DNA of 64,000 nt from Knufia peltigerae. Lineage: Eukaryota > Ascomycota > Eurotiomycetes > Chaetothyriales > Trichomeriaceae. The position numbers were made by a program, and so were the translations under genes. The first letter of the stretch is position 1; each line of letters starts with the position of its first letter. The stretch is from the NCBI GenBank assembly GCA_030247855.1, contig JAPDRN010000010.1:186001-250000 (forward strand), read 5' to 3'. Shown here one piece after another: positions 9,776 to 20,551 of this stretch. The notes beneath the pieces are model-generated. The model saw nothing but the letters and a program-made list of their open reading frames with translations, made no database searches and was not told where the DNA came from.

Positions 9776-10253
9776 ATGCGTTCCAAATTCAAGGATGAGC
9801 ACCCCTTCGAGAAGCGCAAGGCAGAAGCCGAACGCATTCGTCAGAAATACACCGACCGCATCCCCGTAAGTCTACCTTTGTCCGCGTTGTGCATTCTTGG
9901 ACCTTTGGCTAATTCATCTCCTTCTAGGTCATCTGCGAGAAGGTCGAAAAGTCCGACATTGCTACCATCGACAAGAAGAAGTACCTCGTCCCCGCCGACC
10001 TCACCGTAGGCCAGTTCGTCTACGTTATCCGCAAGCGCATCAAGCTCAGCCCAGAGAAAGCCATCTTCATCTTCGTCGATGAGGTACTGCCTCCCACGGC
10101 CGCTCTCATGAGTAGCATCTACGAAGAGCACAAGGATGAAGACGGGTTCCTGTACATCACGTATGTCTTCTTACCCCGCCGTCGATGTGATAAGGGCTGT
10201 CGGCTGACAAATAAAACAGATACTCGGGCGAAAACACCTTTGGTGAATTCTGA
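9776..10253 (+). CDS. ATG8: Autophagy ubiquitin-like protein Atg8
   Basis: Three exons, 9776-9865, 9928-10160 and 10220-10253, give 118 residues. Introns are 62 nt (9866-9927, gtaagt...ctag) and 59 nt (10161-10219, gtatgt...acag). The protein follows the Atg8 family from [20 protein letters not shown] through [15 protein letters not shown] and [20 protein letters not shown] to [15 protein letters not shown]. The penultimate region ends in Gly116 followed by Glu-Phe. Atg4 would remove those two residues before Gly116 is joined to phosphatidylethanolamine on the phagophore. The length and every conserved block match the family, so the splice model is secure. Confidence 0.97.
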
Positions 10254-11838
10254 GCTAGGAAACCACCTGAGCGAAGATCAATCGCGCGAGGTCGGGACCA
10301 CAAGGCACGGTTGTACTCGATCGGATGGGCAGGCTCGTCATGCGTTTGACCTGACGATGGCGTTTGGACTATACTTTTTTCCCTTTCAGCACGACCAAAC
10401 ATAAAGAAATGAGAAATGACACCATGGAAGAGTCTACAAGTTACACGTGGGTGGTTGAGGTGTTGGTAGCTGGTCGTGGTTGTATGCGTGTTCTTCATTT
10501 GCGAAATACCCAGATCAGTGTCTTGACATTGTCTTCCCTTCCAACATGTCAATGCCCTCCCCCTTCGCCAGTGCGATCCAATGTACCCAGCCTAGCGTCT
10601 TGATTTGGCATGCATGAGAGCAGCGGTGACCAGATGTTTGCTGCCTATCCTCGGGCTTCCGTCGCCAGGTCGCCTTCCCTATACCCAGGTCCGAGGTCGA
10701 GGCAACGGCGAGATACGTGACATGCTTACCTCGGTGGTCCTGTTCCATAGTCCCGAATCCAAACAACGCCTTGTCTCAAGCAAACCAAGGTCCATTTCGT
10801 TTGTTGTCCCCTTGGGTTCGATATCGTATCTTCCATCAGGCACCCATGGGATGACGTCACCTCTGATAATGTGACTCTCGGAGGATGAGTGATGAGATCC
10901 AAGGCATGGCCCCGTCCCTTTTGGGATACAAACACGAACATATTGTTTTGGTGAGTCTTTCGTGTATCGCGGTTTGAGGCCAAATCCCAAGGCGGAGCAT
11001 GAAGCGATACGTGTTCTGGCATGACCAAGCAGGGTCTGTTTGACGGCATTGCGGTCTCGCAAGGCATTCCCTACAACAACCTCGAAAAGCAAAGCGCGTT
11101 GGAAACGACGCAGCAGTCAGTCTAGATTCGACAGCTGTCAGTTTCATGCCCCATGGTCAGAAGGACGAGTTTCAAGCGTGCTTCTTCCGTTAGCCGTTTC
11201 GTTCTTTATCATGCGGTAGCAGAGTGACGCTTGATAGGGATTCTGCTCTCGTAATTGGGTTGCGCATAAGGTCGATCTACGATCTACCACTCCGTTACTG
11301 CTGGGTTGAGTATCGATTGACATGCGCAATCACACCGCCACATAGCAGTCCTTCAACCAAAACGACCGTAAAAGCGTTCCAAGTTGTGAAGGCGGATGAA
11401 GTCGAGAGACCTGTGGGCCATCACCGATCGCTACCTATGGCACAGGCAATGTTGACATTGTTCGCCTTCAACAAGACAAGATTGATTATCATCTGACCTT
11501 CTAAGCATTCCCCTACCTTTACTCGTACGAGAGAAGCGTGACTCGTAGGTACAGTACTGATACTACGAGTACTCGCGTGCACTCCGTCAAATGTTGTTTA
11601 AGGCTACCTACCGGTTGGTACTCCACGCTTTGATCACCGACTACCCTCCTAGGTAAAGCCTAGGTAGGTAAAGCACCTGCATACGAGCAAGGCCTAAGAT
11701 AACTTGCCGCACTGTGGGAAGAGTCCACTTTTGTAGGGATTCAAGGGCATGAATGGCGAATGTGGGATCTATTGTAGGGCGTCTTACTTACGTGAAAGGT
11801 CGCCTGTGTGTACAGTATTCAATCGGCTTGCTACCGAA

Positions 11839-11875
11839 GTCTACTGGAAGTTACTGCATGGCTAAACCAGTAGAC
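11839..11875. repeat. Short perfect inverted repeat (9-bp stem, 19-nt loop)
   Basis: GTCTACTGG at 11839-11847 is matched by CCAGTAGAC at 11867-11875. It lies inside the motif-rich gene-free interval. There is no following T-run, and the surroundings give no function. Confidence 0.5.
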
Positions 11876-12499
11876 CTACAGTACCTTCTAGGTAGAGAAA
11901 AAAAATGAATCTCGCTTGTTATATGCAGCTAAAACCAGGCGGAAGAATGCCGCAACCATACACCGTAGTTCAAAAACATACGAGTACCGACTGTCCTTGT
12001 ACGGTGGCAATCTGAAGTCAGCCACTGTCTTACAAAGAGTTGTGCCACCATTTTCCAGAGGAGAAAAAGCGAAGATTAAATTGGTACTCTGTAATGGCCA
12101 AAAAACATAGGGAGTACAATATGTGAGTGCGAGTATTCACGATATCCAAGCGAAACTGTAGAGCATCAAGGGTATCCGGATGTTTAGGCCAGCCATAACA
12201 CAAAGCGATACCCCCTTGCGGATTTAGAACTCCATACCTCTTGTCGCCAACTACATTGGGACAGGAAGGATGCCGTGTTGAGGCTTACTGTCTATTGTAG
12301 GGGAAGGACTTGCACAAGTATAACTGACTGTATGTACGTAGTTGTCAATGGTCTTACACCTCCCTTTTTATGTATCAGTCTCGGAGCTAACGGCAATGTG
12401 GCAATGAGCACGAGGATTGGGTTTCACTAGACTGTTCAGCGGGCGCATTGACGTGAGAAAGTGGAGGCAGCCAAAGGCCAGGAAGAGGTTGAGGATGAG

Positions 12500-12508
12500 T
12501 ACTCCGTA
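12500..12508. repeat. TACTCCGTA motif, intergenic copy 2
   Basis: Complement form of the motif inside the 2.8-kb gene-free interval. Confidence 0.7.
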
Positions 12509-13037
12509 AAACTAGGGTACCCAGGGTATTGTAGGTAAGAATGAGGAGGGGGTTCCTTACAGTACTACCGGTGTTCTCAGTAACTTGCCTACTTATCCGT
12601 GCCTAGGCTGTTTTGGTACGAAGAGCGGAGTACGTAGCACCTAAACTCTTGGGAGTTGAAGCCTACAAACCTCTTTTAGGGCATCGAAAACCGGCCATGA
12701 TTGATTCATAACTCCGTCACCAAACTTCAACCACCGCAACGCGCGCCCTGGAATCTGTACACCGCTTACAAGTCCCCTGTACCCTGTCGCAAAATCCCAA
12801 CTCAACTCTCTTGTTAGATTCCTGTCAACGAACTTGATTACAACGATTTCTGCAAGAACATCTACTCATACGGACGGCGCGAACACCCTTGCTTCAAAGT
12901 CGGCTGATGGTCTTGCCCCCACGTCTCATCTGATCTCCTGAAACAAAACCTCGCCTGTCTGTCTTTCGCGGAAAATACAGTACTACACAGGACAAACTTG
13001 GGAACATCGAATTTCAGAGATTTCTTCATGGACGACA

Positions 13038-15070
13038 ATGACGAAGCGCGCACCCGATCGCAATAACAACAACGACAACAACAACAACGTCTTCCTCTTT
13101 GTCAACAAGACCCAAAAGTCCAAATCTCTGTCGAAAAGCGATGGCGCCGTCGCCAAACAAATCAACCGTCACGCCCAGCATTTTCGGACTCGGAAGATCG
13201 AGGCGCAAAGGGTCACTTCAGCCTTGACCAGTTCTTCTTCAGCCCGTCGCATAGCTCTTGATGGCTGGAATCGGAGGGATGCTCCTCAAAGGTACGTCGT
13301 GGCATCCCACCAGGTTTGTAGATGGACTTATTGACACACTACCATCTCTACAGTTCGAGCAGTGATGAAGCATCTCCAAACTCGACATCTCCCACCGACA
13401 GTTCCGGGCCATCGACAGCAACGCCCTTTCCGGCAACTCCTCAGACAAACGAAAGTCTGCTGGTTGACACGCCACGAAGTCAGCAGGCCCGACGCTCATC
13501 CCAAAAACTTCCTCTGCACTTTATTTTGGACAACGACAGGATCGACACTTTCGATGGCAACCATGTCGCATCAGAACCCGACCAAGACCACACACTAGAA
13601 TTGGTACCTCAAGTGTATCGAGCTAATTTCACTTCTTACGACTGTGTCGACCCTTTTCGAAGTACTCCGATACGGATCACTCCGAAAATTCACGTTGTTC
13701 TTCAGTATACCCTTCGAATATACCCTTATTCCGGAAATAACTACAAGCTGGCCTTTTTACCTCCTCATGTGCGACTCGCCATCACGCAGTTCCCCATCGG
13801 GACCGTGGTCCAACGCAGCGTTTTCAAGGAACACCATCTGTACGCCTTGATGGCTGCGATGACGGCTCGCATGAAACATGTCTTCGCAGTTTCACCTTCG
13901 GGAGACGATCCCAACGAAATCCGGGCCCTCGCCTCTCGTTACCTGAAGGAGGAGTTGACGCGCTGTTCACAGACCGGCGTCATTGACAAACAGACCATTC
14001 TCGACATTCTGTACCTCGTGGTCAGCGAACTACAGTACAACCTCTACGATGACGCGAGAAAACACCTCCTCATCGTCGACCGGCTGTATCATCTCCTCGA
14101 CCTGAATCAGCACCTGGACAGGTGGATCTCGGAGACGGCGGCTCACGTCGACAATCAACTCGCCCTGTCCACGGCGACACGACCCATCCTGAAGAGTTCT
14201 TTTGACCCGGGCCCGATGTTGCCCGAACGAATGGCGACACTCAGACGCACCGCCCAGAACCTGAGACACCAGACACTACCCAACCCCGTCAACCTCATCA
14301 TTCCCAGCGGTTCCAAGGGATCTTTCGGCCTGAACGACGCCATGGCCGACGTCGCCTCCACGTTGGACGTCCGTATGGGGTCCCGTTTCGCGATCGGACT
14401 CAAGGCCGGGGCGTTTCCCGGACAGTTGGGCATGATCGTCTCGGATCTGGTGGATTGCATCGAGATCGCCAAGGTCGTCTGGCTGTCCCCCTTGGCCGTG
14501 TGTTTCGACGCGGAATGGCTGTGCAGGAAGGCGAGGGCGGTGCTGAGGGCCCTGCTGGCCCTGGCCCCGGAGAACAACATCGGTCCGGATTCCATCGGCA
14601 GCAGGTGCACCGAGTGCGCGAGGATCTGTCTGATGATACTGATGACGTACGCGTGCACGCTCATCGGGCCTCAGGTGGTGAATTTGAACGTCAAGCGGCA
14701 CCTCGAGGCCCAGTCGGCCGCGTTGGAACACTGGTGTCCCGCCATCGGGTGGACGCAAGAGTGTGAACCTCTGGTGCCGGGCACGCGCCTCCACCCGGCC
14801 TACGAGTTACAGGCCGGGTTTGTGCTGTGGTCGTGTTTACTGGCGTGTTGGACCTCGGAGGGTCTCCCGGAAGAGCAAGAGTGGTGTACGGTTCGAGCGG
14901 TGAACATTGCCCGGTATTTCGGATATTCGACCTACGATGATCTACACGACCATATGGCTCAGTATCTATATTCGAGGACCATGCAAGAGTCGAGCATGAA
15001 GAAAGTGGCACAAAGACTGCAGACGGCGACGTCGCGAAAGTCTACAATTTCGACCTCTACCGGACCTTGA
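13038..15070 (+). CDS. Fungal regulator-like protein lacking a zinc cluster (Fungal_trans_2 type)
   Basis: Two exons, 13038-13291 and 13354-15070, join in frame through a 62-nt intron (gtacgt...acag) to give 656 residues. The N-terminus has an Asn run coded by AAC repeats, then FLFVNKTQKSKSLSK and a basic helix KQINRHAQHFRTRK. This arrangement of FVN followed by a basic helix opens a large family of filamentous-fungal proteins that resemble the C-terminal domain of Zn2Cys6 regulators but lack the zinc cluster. A Ser/Thr-rich linker follows, then a long helical region (about 230-600). The protein is probably nuclear, but DNA binding is unproven and no target can be named. Family placement is from memory of the motif. 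Confidence 0.8.
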
Positions 15071-15449
15071 GGTTGAATTCTCGTTTTCCTTTGGTCGGGA
15101 CTACACCTGATACCGAGTTCGCTTTTGGGAAGCGTCGTTTTGCACTCGGAACCCGGAACGCGTTTCGACCTTTTTTTTAACGACGAGTGTCCTGTACCGT
15201 TGCAGTATGTCCTCCTCCACCACCACCACATGCACAAGATTGCTTATAGCCTGCGTCTGAGAAGGTGTGCCTTTTTTTTTTCAGGTTGCACAGATTACAG
15301 CATGAAGACAGAAAATCTTTCGGCCGAATTATTGTCCCGTTGTCCGGACTGTCAGCATCCAAGGTGATGGCGGAAAGCCGGGAAGGGCCCGATTTCTGCC
15401 GACACAATCTGATCAGATGAACGGGGCCGGCAAAAGTCGAGTCGTTATA

Positions 15450-15458
15450 TACTCCGTA
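15450..15458. repeat. TACTCCGTA motif, intergenic copy 3
   Basis: Complement form of the motif between the convergent genes at 15.1-16.3 kb. Confidence 0.7.
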
Positions 15459-16232
15459 TATGGATCACACCTGCGTCCTTCCAGATCATCGTTGGGACCG
15501 AAACTCTGATGTTGACGTTGTTGTGTTTCGGCCGAGTGACATGTCGATATACGGTCGCCTCGGTCGCCGACGAAATGAGGTCGGCCAAGTCATCGGTCCG
15601 TCCTCGGAAAGTCGCACGACTTGGAAAGAAGCAACAGACAGTACTCGTTCGTCGAACGTGTCCATGGGATAACATCATTGGTTTGTGAAATGTTTGGGAT
15701 TGAGAGGAGTCACGAAAGAGGAAAACCAAAAAGGCGAGCCTCGTGTGGGTAACAGAAGGAAACATTCAATGATGGAGTGAAGAGAAAGGAAGGAAATACC
15801 GTCCCTGGGAAGTGTGTGATGAGTAAGGAGGTTCGAGCGCCCGGGCACTGAATCTGACGCCAACAACACCGTCCAGCAAGTCAAGAAAGGCCATTCGAAT
15901 CGAGAAGGGGCATGTAACTGAGAAAAGCACCACAGGTCCCCAGTCCCAGTATCAGCGAGTAGGTGTAGAGAGAGAGGGTGGCGATACTAGCCGCGCCCGA
16001 CAAAGAAGGGACCGATATCTTATGTATTTGGGATTTTTGAGGGAACCTTTTGTTTGTATCCCTTGTGTTTGTAGGAAACGTGAGATGTGAAATGTGAAAT
16101 GCAAAATGCGAAAACCAATACCTCGGTGCGATTTGAATTTTGATTTGATGATTTTGATTCTTGACATGGGCTACCCACCTAGGTTCGTTCTGAGCGATCC
16201 TCCTCGGTCTTTCTTTGGTTCCCTAAGAAGGG

Positions 16233-16249
16233 AGGTAGGTAGGTAGGTA
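16233..16249. repeat. AGGT tetranucleotide microsatellite
   Basis: Four consecutive AGGT units occur just downstream of the stop codon of the beta-lactamase-fold gene. The same GGTA-type unit recurs in other intergenic stretches of this window. Confidence 0.8.
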
Positions 16250-16270
16250 AGTTTGCCCAGGTAATGTAAT

Positions 16271-17440
16271 CTAGAACCCTTCGACCCCCAGGGCCTTGTA
16301 GGCGGCCTTGACGTAGGCGGCCGTCTTTTCCGACCCCATGATGCCCTCACCCATCTTGTTCATGACGTAACTGAAGGTGACCTTCCTCTCGAGGTCCATG
16401 AGGATGACGCTGCCACCCCAACCGCCCCAGAAGCACATCCGGCCGGACTTGGGCAGGAAGGGCACGGTCGACAAGGTCCCACCTCGGTTGAGACTGAAGC
16501 CGACCCCGAAACACAAGGGGATGCCGATGACCACGTCCGTGCCGTCCGCCTGGACGTCGAAGATGCGCTCGACGACCTCGGGGGTCAGAAAGGTTTCGCC
16601 GTCGACGGTCCCTCCCAGGGTGACGGTGGACAAGATCCGGGCCAGGGACCGGGCGTTCCCGTGGCCGTTGACGGCGCCCAGTTCGGCGCCGCGCCATGCC
16701 GGGGTGTGAGCAATCTCCGCGGTCATGACCGGGTTGGCAAAGGCCTTTGCGGTGGCCGAGTCGGGGTCGAGTTTACCGAAATCCATGGAGCTGGGAGGCG
16801 GGGCGACCAGGTCGGCGACGCGACCGTAGTCGGCCTCTTTGGCACCGAGTTGGAAGTCGGCGCCCAGGGGCCCGGCGATCTCGGTGGCGATGAAGGATTT
16901 CAGGGATTGACCGGTCACTCGCGAGACGAGACCGCTGATCAAGTGACCCATGGTGATGGAGTGGTAACCGGAGGCGGTGCCGGGTTCCCAGAACGGTTCC
17001 TGAGCGGCGAGCCGAGACGTCGCCAGGTCCAGGTCCATCAACTGTTCCGGGGTCATGGGTTCCCGCCAACCCGAGTGACCGGCGGTGTGGGATATGATGT
17101 GACGGACCAGGACGGGGGTCTTGTTTTGGGTGTTGGAAGCCCCAAATTCGGGCCAGTATTTGGAAAGGGGGGCGTCCGGGTCGACCAGGCCACGGGAGAC
17201 GAGGATCAAAACGGCCAACGCCGAAACGGTCTTGGTGGACGACCAGACGTTGGCTATGGTGTCCTCGGTCCATGGTCTCTTGTGGTCGGCAGAGGCGTAA
17301 CCACCCCAAATGTCCACCACGTTGGTGCCGTCGACGTTGACCACGATGGAGGCACCGAGTTCATTGCCAGACGCCAATTGACTCTCGAGTTCGGCTTTGA
17401 GTGCCGAGAAGCGTGGATCACATTGACCTTGGACCGACAT
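16271..17440 (-). CDS. Serine beta-lactamase-fold hydrolase (class C / esterase type)
   Basis: A single exon of 389 residues starts at an ATG at 17440. It keeps the active-site layout of the penicillin-binding-protein/class C fold: the SxxK motif as SSTK (Ser67, Lys70), a Tyr in GYHS near 159 in place of YxN, and a glycine-rich GGWGGS near residue 335 in place of the KTG box. Fungal members act as esterases or acyltransferases (EstB- and LovD-like relatives) and seldom as antibiotic resistance enzymes. There is no signal peptide, so it is probably cytosolic. The gene is GC-rich and has a long antisense open frame that I take as a shadow. Substrate is unknown. Confidence 0.88.
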   Translation of the reverse strand: MSVQGQCDPRFSALKAELESQLASGNELGASIVVNVDGTNVVDIWGGYASADHKRPWTEDTIANVWSSTKTVSALAVLILVSRGLVDPDAPLSKYWPEFGASNTQNKTPVLVRHIISHTAGHSGWREPMTPEQLMDLDLATSRLAAQEPFWEPGTASGYHSITMGHLISGLVSRVTGQSLKSFIATEIAGPLGADFQLGAKEADYGRVADLVAPPPSSMDFGKLDPDSATAKAFANPVMTAEIAHTPAWRGAELGAVNGHGNARSLARILSTVTLGGTVDGETFLTPEVVERIFDVQADGTDVVIGIPLCFGVGFSLNRGGTLSTVPFLPKSGRMCFWGGWGGSVILMDLERKVTFSYVMNKMGEGIMGSEKTAAYVKAAYKALGVEGF

Positions 17441-17570
17441 TTTGGTCGTGTTGTAGTAGTAGTAGTCGTTGGTTGTGGTCGTGGATATGTACAGTATGAT
17501 GTGGTGGGTGTTTGTCGGGGAGGGTTGTGGTTAGTTATACCTTCAAGGTACCGAGTTATGGAGTATGGAG

Positions 17571-17580
17571 TACGGAGTAC
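17571..17580. repeat. TACGGAGTA motif, intergenic copy 4
   Basis: TACGGAGTAC about 130 nt upstream of the start of the beta-lactamase-fold gene, directly followed by CTAGG. Confidence 0.7.
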
Positions 17581-18136
17581 CTAGGCAGTAGTTAAATAGT
17601 TTGTGGTTGTTAATAAGTGTGGGGGTATTTTCAGGCGACAGTAAAAAGTCAGGGGAGCCCTTTATTTTTTGAACTACAAAGCTTTGAGAATGTGAACTTG
17701 AGATAAGTGAATAGTTGAGAAGAAGAGAAAAAAAAGACGAGAACAAGTACTAGGTATATATATGTAGTTGTTTTGTGAAATTCCCCGAAGCTTTGTATGA
17801 TTTTGTCAGAAAAGGTGGCGGAGTGAGAGTTCGAATACAGTGTTTCACAACATTTGTCCCTTTAGAGAGAGATTCTACCTTCTGACAAAATAGCTGCTTC
17901 TGGTTTGTGACCAGAAAAGGTCATTCAACTCGGTCGGTCGAATTGTTTGGCACGAAAAGAAACCTCGGTCGAATAATGAACGGATCATGACAAGTTCCGC
18001 GTGGTGACATCTTGGTCAATTACTTGGACCGTCGGGAGGGTTGTTTCTGAATTGGAACAAGTCTGTTAAAACAGAACAAGGGAGGGAGGGGGTTAGTACA
18101 GTACGTGGTATACCAAGAACACGCGCACCACCGGGG

Positions 18137-18145
18137 TACGGAGTA
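18137..18145. repeat. TACGGAGTA motif, intergenic copy 5
   Basis: Fifth copy, between the beta-lactamase-fold gene and the MFS gene. Confidence 0.7.
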
Positions 18146-18703
18146 ACTTGGATGGCTTTAAAAGAATCCATTAGACAAGGGCATCGCATGGAATTCTGAA
18201 TATTCCTTTGGGAGGCTAATAACAAGTGCCCAGTAGGGAGTCCAGTAAGTAAGTACAGTGCCCTTAACCGAGGCAAAACCCCCCAAATGAGATCTTGCTT
18301 ACACACTATAAGACTCCTTTCTTACCTTGAAGGTATCTTGGGTACCTCGAGGTAGGTACTTGGTTGCCGCGTCATACGAACGAATACTTCGAGCCCCATT
18401 CCCTACTCTAGTTTTGAGGCCCCTAATACAGATATCTAGTACTGTGACCTACTCGTCTAAATATCCCGAGGACGCGTGTAATATCAACTCAAACAACCTA
18501 GACTGGACAATATGACATGATGACTCTCATTGGGTGTTCAGAGGAGGCGTAAATCATTCTTCTGATTTGAACTTGATACTGTAATGGTCGTTGAGCATGA
18601 TTGACATGTAAAGAAGACCATTTCAATTTCTATCTTCAATTTTCATTGTCATTGTCATTTCCATTTCATCGTAATATCTACTCAAAAGTCTATAAAGAAT
18701 AAT

Positions 18704-20170
18704 CTATACCTTCTTCTTGACACCTTGACCCAATTTCAACCTGGCCAAGAGTACAAACCCAGCAGCGGCCAAAGCCACACCGCCAGCGTAAAATATGGCC
18801 GGACGATAAGGATCGATCGAAGTCGGGACACCCTTCCCGCCGCCGCCGCCGTCGTCACCCCCCTTGTTGCCGTCATGTTCCGAAAACGCACCGATACCCA
18901 CACCGGCAGCTTGAAGTAGGTATCCCGCAATGGGCGCACCGAGAAGATACCCTCCCGTCCAACCGGTGATGCTCATACTCATGGCGACCGCGGCGTGACT
19001 ACCAGCCTGACCGTCCAACGCGTTCGCCGTACTCATGACAACGACAGGATACAGCGTGAAGAAGGCCCCATTGGCCAGGCCGTTGAGCATGGCGAACACG
19101 ACCAACGGAGCGATCGAGTCGGAAAAGGGCCAGATGGCCAAGATACTCACGCCGTTGAGAAGCATCGTGCACAAAAACATATTGACCGGACCCATGATGT
19201 CGCTCGCGTATCCCGAAAAAAGCCTCCCGATCGCCGTGCACGCGTTGAAGCCGGCCACGAGCCCAGCACCAGTGGCTGAACTGAGTCCGATCGTCTGTGC
19301 GACCAGAGGCAAGAAAAATGGAGGGACGAACAATGCAAAGGTCCCTATGGCGCCTGAAAAGAACACGGCCGTAAAAGGCAGATGTTTGAACAAAGACAAA
19401 TCGAGGAAAGGCGCTCGGCCGATGGGGACACGTTCTTGAAGGAACCATGCCGTCGGAAGGCCGGTCGCGAGGATACAAAATCCCAAAATTCGAAACGTCC
19501 ACGCGACGCCCACACGACTGATCATCGCATCGACGCCGATACTGAGTACTGCCGCGCCAACACCGCCACCGAACTTGATCAGACCCGATGCCAACCCGAG
19601 CCTGTTGGCAAAGTACTGCGTTGGTAGCGTGTTGGACATGGCGTAACAGAGGCAAGCTCCCGACCCGAAGAGGGCACCAGAGGTGGCGAAGAGGCCGCCC
19701 ACGTTGGAGACGGTGAAGCTGGAAAGAATCTCGGCGCTGGCAAGAAGTACCACACCGAGGACAGCGGTATTGCGCACCCCGAGAAGACGCATCATGCGAA
19801 CCCCGAAGAGGCCAAACGCGACAATGGTTGCGAGACCTAATGTGCCGACGAACGATATCGTCGAGGTGGGTGTCGATTCCAGGTTCGAGCGGAGCAAGGC
19901 TGCCTGGATAACACCCCAGCTGGCGGAGATGCCGTTGAACCAGAAGGTGAGGATGGCACAGCATGTAACAACCACCCAGCCGTAGCCGCCGTCAGGTATG
20001 GCCGTGGTGACATTGGTAGATGGAGGGTCGGGGATAGGAAAGTCTTCGGTATCGCCATGGTCGGTATTGATATTGATACGCTCAAAAGCTCGTGGCTGGC
20101 CGTTCTCGGTGGTCTCAGAAGGCGGTGACCTGAGGATGGTGCGAAGCTCTGTCACTGTGGTCGTCGACAT
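18704..20170 (-). CDS. MFS transporter, monocarboxylate (MCT/Mch) family
   Basis: A single exon gives 488 residues from the ATG at 20170. After a polar N-tail the protein shows the family hallmark DGGYGWVVV at about residue 60 and then twelve hydrophobic segments, with small Gly/Ala-rich helices and a cytoplasmic central loop near FLQERVPIGRAPFLD. Fungal members of this family (Mch-type) transport riboflavin, carboxylates or unknown small solutes across the plasma membrane. True monocarboxylate transport is not assured. A Gly-rich insert (GGDDGGGGGKG) lies before the last helix. It is co-directional with and downstream of the Zn2Cys6 regulator and the fused hydrolase, so it may supply that pathway, but this is inference. 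Confidence 0.88.
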   Translation of the reverse strand: MSTTTVTELRTILRSPPSETTENGQPRAFERININTDHGDTEDFPIPDPPSTNVTTAIPDGGYGWVVVTCCAILTFWFNGISASWGVIQAALLRSNLESTPTSTISFVGTLGLATIVAFGLFGVRMMRLLGVRNTAVLGVVLLASAEILSSFTVSNVGGLFATSGALFGSGACLCYAMSNTLPTQYFANRLGLASGLIKFGGGVGAAVLSIGVDAMISRVGVAWTFRILGFCILATGLPTAWFLQERVPIGRAPFLDLSLFKHLPFTAVFFSGAIGTFALFVPPFFLPLVAQTIGLSSATGAGLVAGFNACTAIGRLFSGYASDIMGPVNMFLCTMLLNGVSILAIWPFSDSIAPLVVFAMLNGLANGAFFTLYPVVVMSTANALDGQAGSHAAVAMSMSITGWTGGYLLGAPIAGYLLQAAGVGIGAFSEHDGNKGGDDGGGGGKGVPTSIDPYRPAIFYAGGVALAAAGFVLLARLKLGQGVKKKV

Positions 20171-20551
20171 TCTTGGTGGAAATCTTGACCTCGTTCAACT
20201 ATCGTAGAGGGTCGATGATGTCGACGCTAAGGCAAGCGATAAGCTTCGTCTTCTATATCTTGTACATTAATGACAACCGTGACTCATTTGAGGTTCTTTG
20301 AAGCCCTAGAATCATCGCTTCGGCGCCCTTTGACGTAAGCGAGGAAGAGTTTTCGAGGAATCTTCATGTCACAACGGACTTGACCGCTTCAACCTCGGAA
20401 TGGAAGTTCGCGTCGTGATTTCGTATATCATACACCGTAATTTCGGCCTCAGCATATTCAACATCCAGCCACTCCAAGAAGCGTATTGCCTCTCCATACC
20501 GAAGCATGGATGCCGTGGTATAAGCGTAGAAAGCTCTTGCCACAACTTCCA
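20171..20551. other. Short intergenic region between MFS and regulator genes
   Basis: A 63-codon frame at 20364-20555 ends before the next gene and has no recognised family. I do not support it as a gene. The interval should hold the promoter of the MFS gene and the terminator of the regulator gene. Confidence 0.4.

Larger units (their letters stand above)
10254..13037. other. Gene-free interval rich in GGTA and TAC/GTA motifs
   Basis: Nearly 2.8 kb hold no supportable gene. From about 11.5 to 12.7 kb the DNA is dense in CCTAGGTA, TAGGTAGGTA and GAGTAC strings and includes a TACTCCGTA motif at 12500. Short open frames here lack similarity and splice structure. The texture looks like decayed or rearranged intergenic DNA, not coding DNA. 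The right end is the presumed promoter of the regulator-like gene starting at 13038. Confidence 0.55.
15071..16270. other. Intergenic between convergent genes
   Basis: This 1.2 kb lies between the 3' ends of the regulator-like gene and the leftward beta-lactamase-fold gene. It contains one TACTCCGTA motif at 15450-15458 and an AGGT tetranucleotide run near its right end. No gene was recognised. Confidence 0.5.
17441..18703. other. Intergenic with two TACGGAGTA motifs
   Basis: About 1.26 kb without a supported gene. It contains TACGGAGTA at 17571 and 18137 and CCTAGG/GGTACC strings near 17580 and 18335-18360. It includes the upstream region of the beta-lactamase-fold gene. Confidence 0.5.

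Noticed and set aside
16661..17584. 307-codon frame antisense to the beta-lactamase-fold gene
   Set aside because: It mirrors a GC-rich coding strand and has Gly/Val/Arg-rich nonsense composition. The other strand carries intact catalytic motifs.
18999..19964. 321-codon frame overlapping the MFS gene in another phase
   Set aside because: Arg/His/Ser-rich shadow with no membrane segments, while the MFS frame has twelve and the DGGYGWVVV signature.
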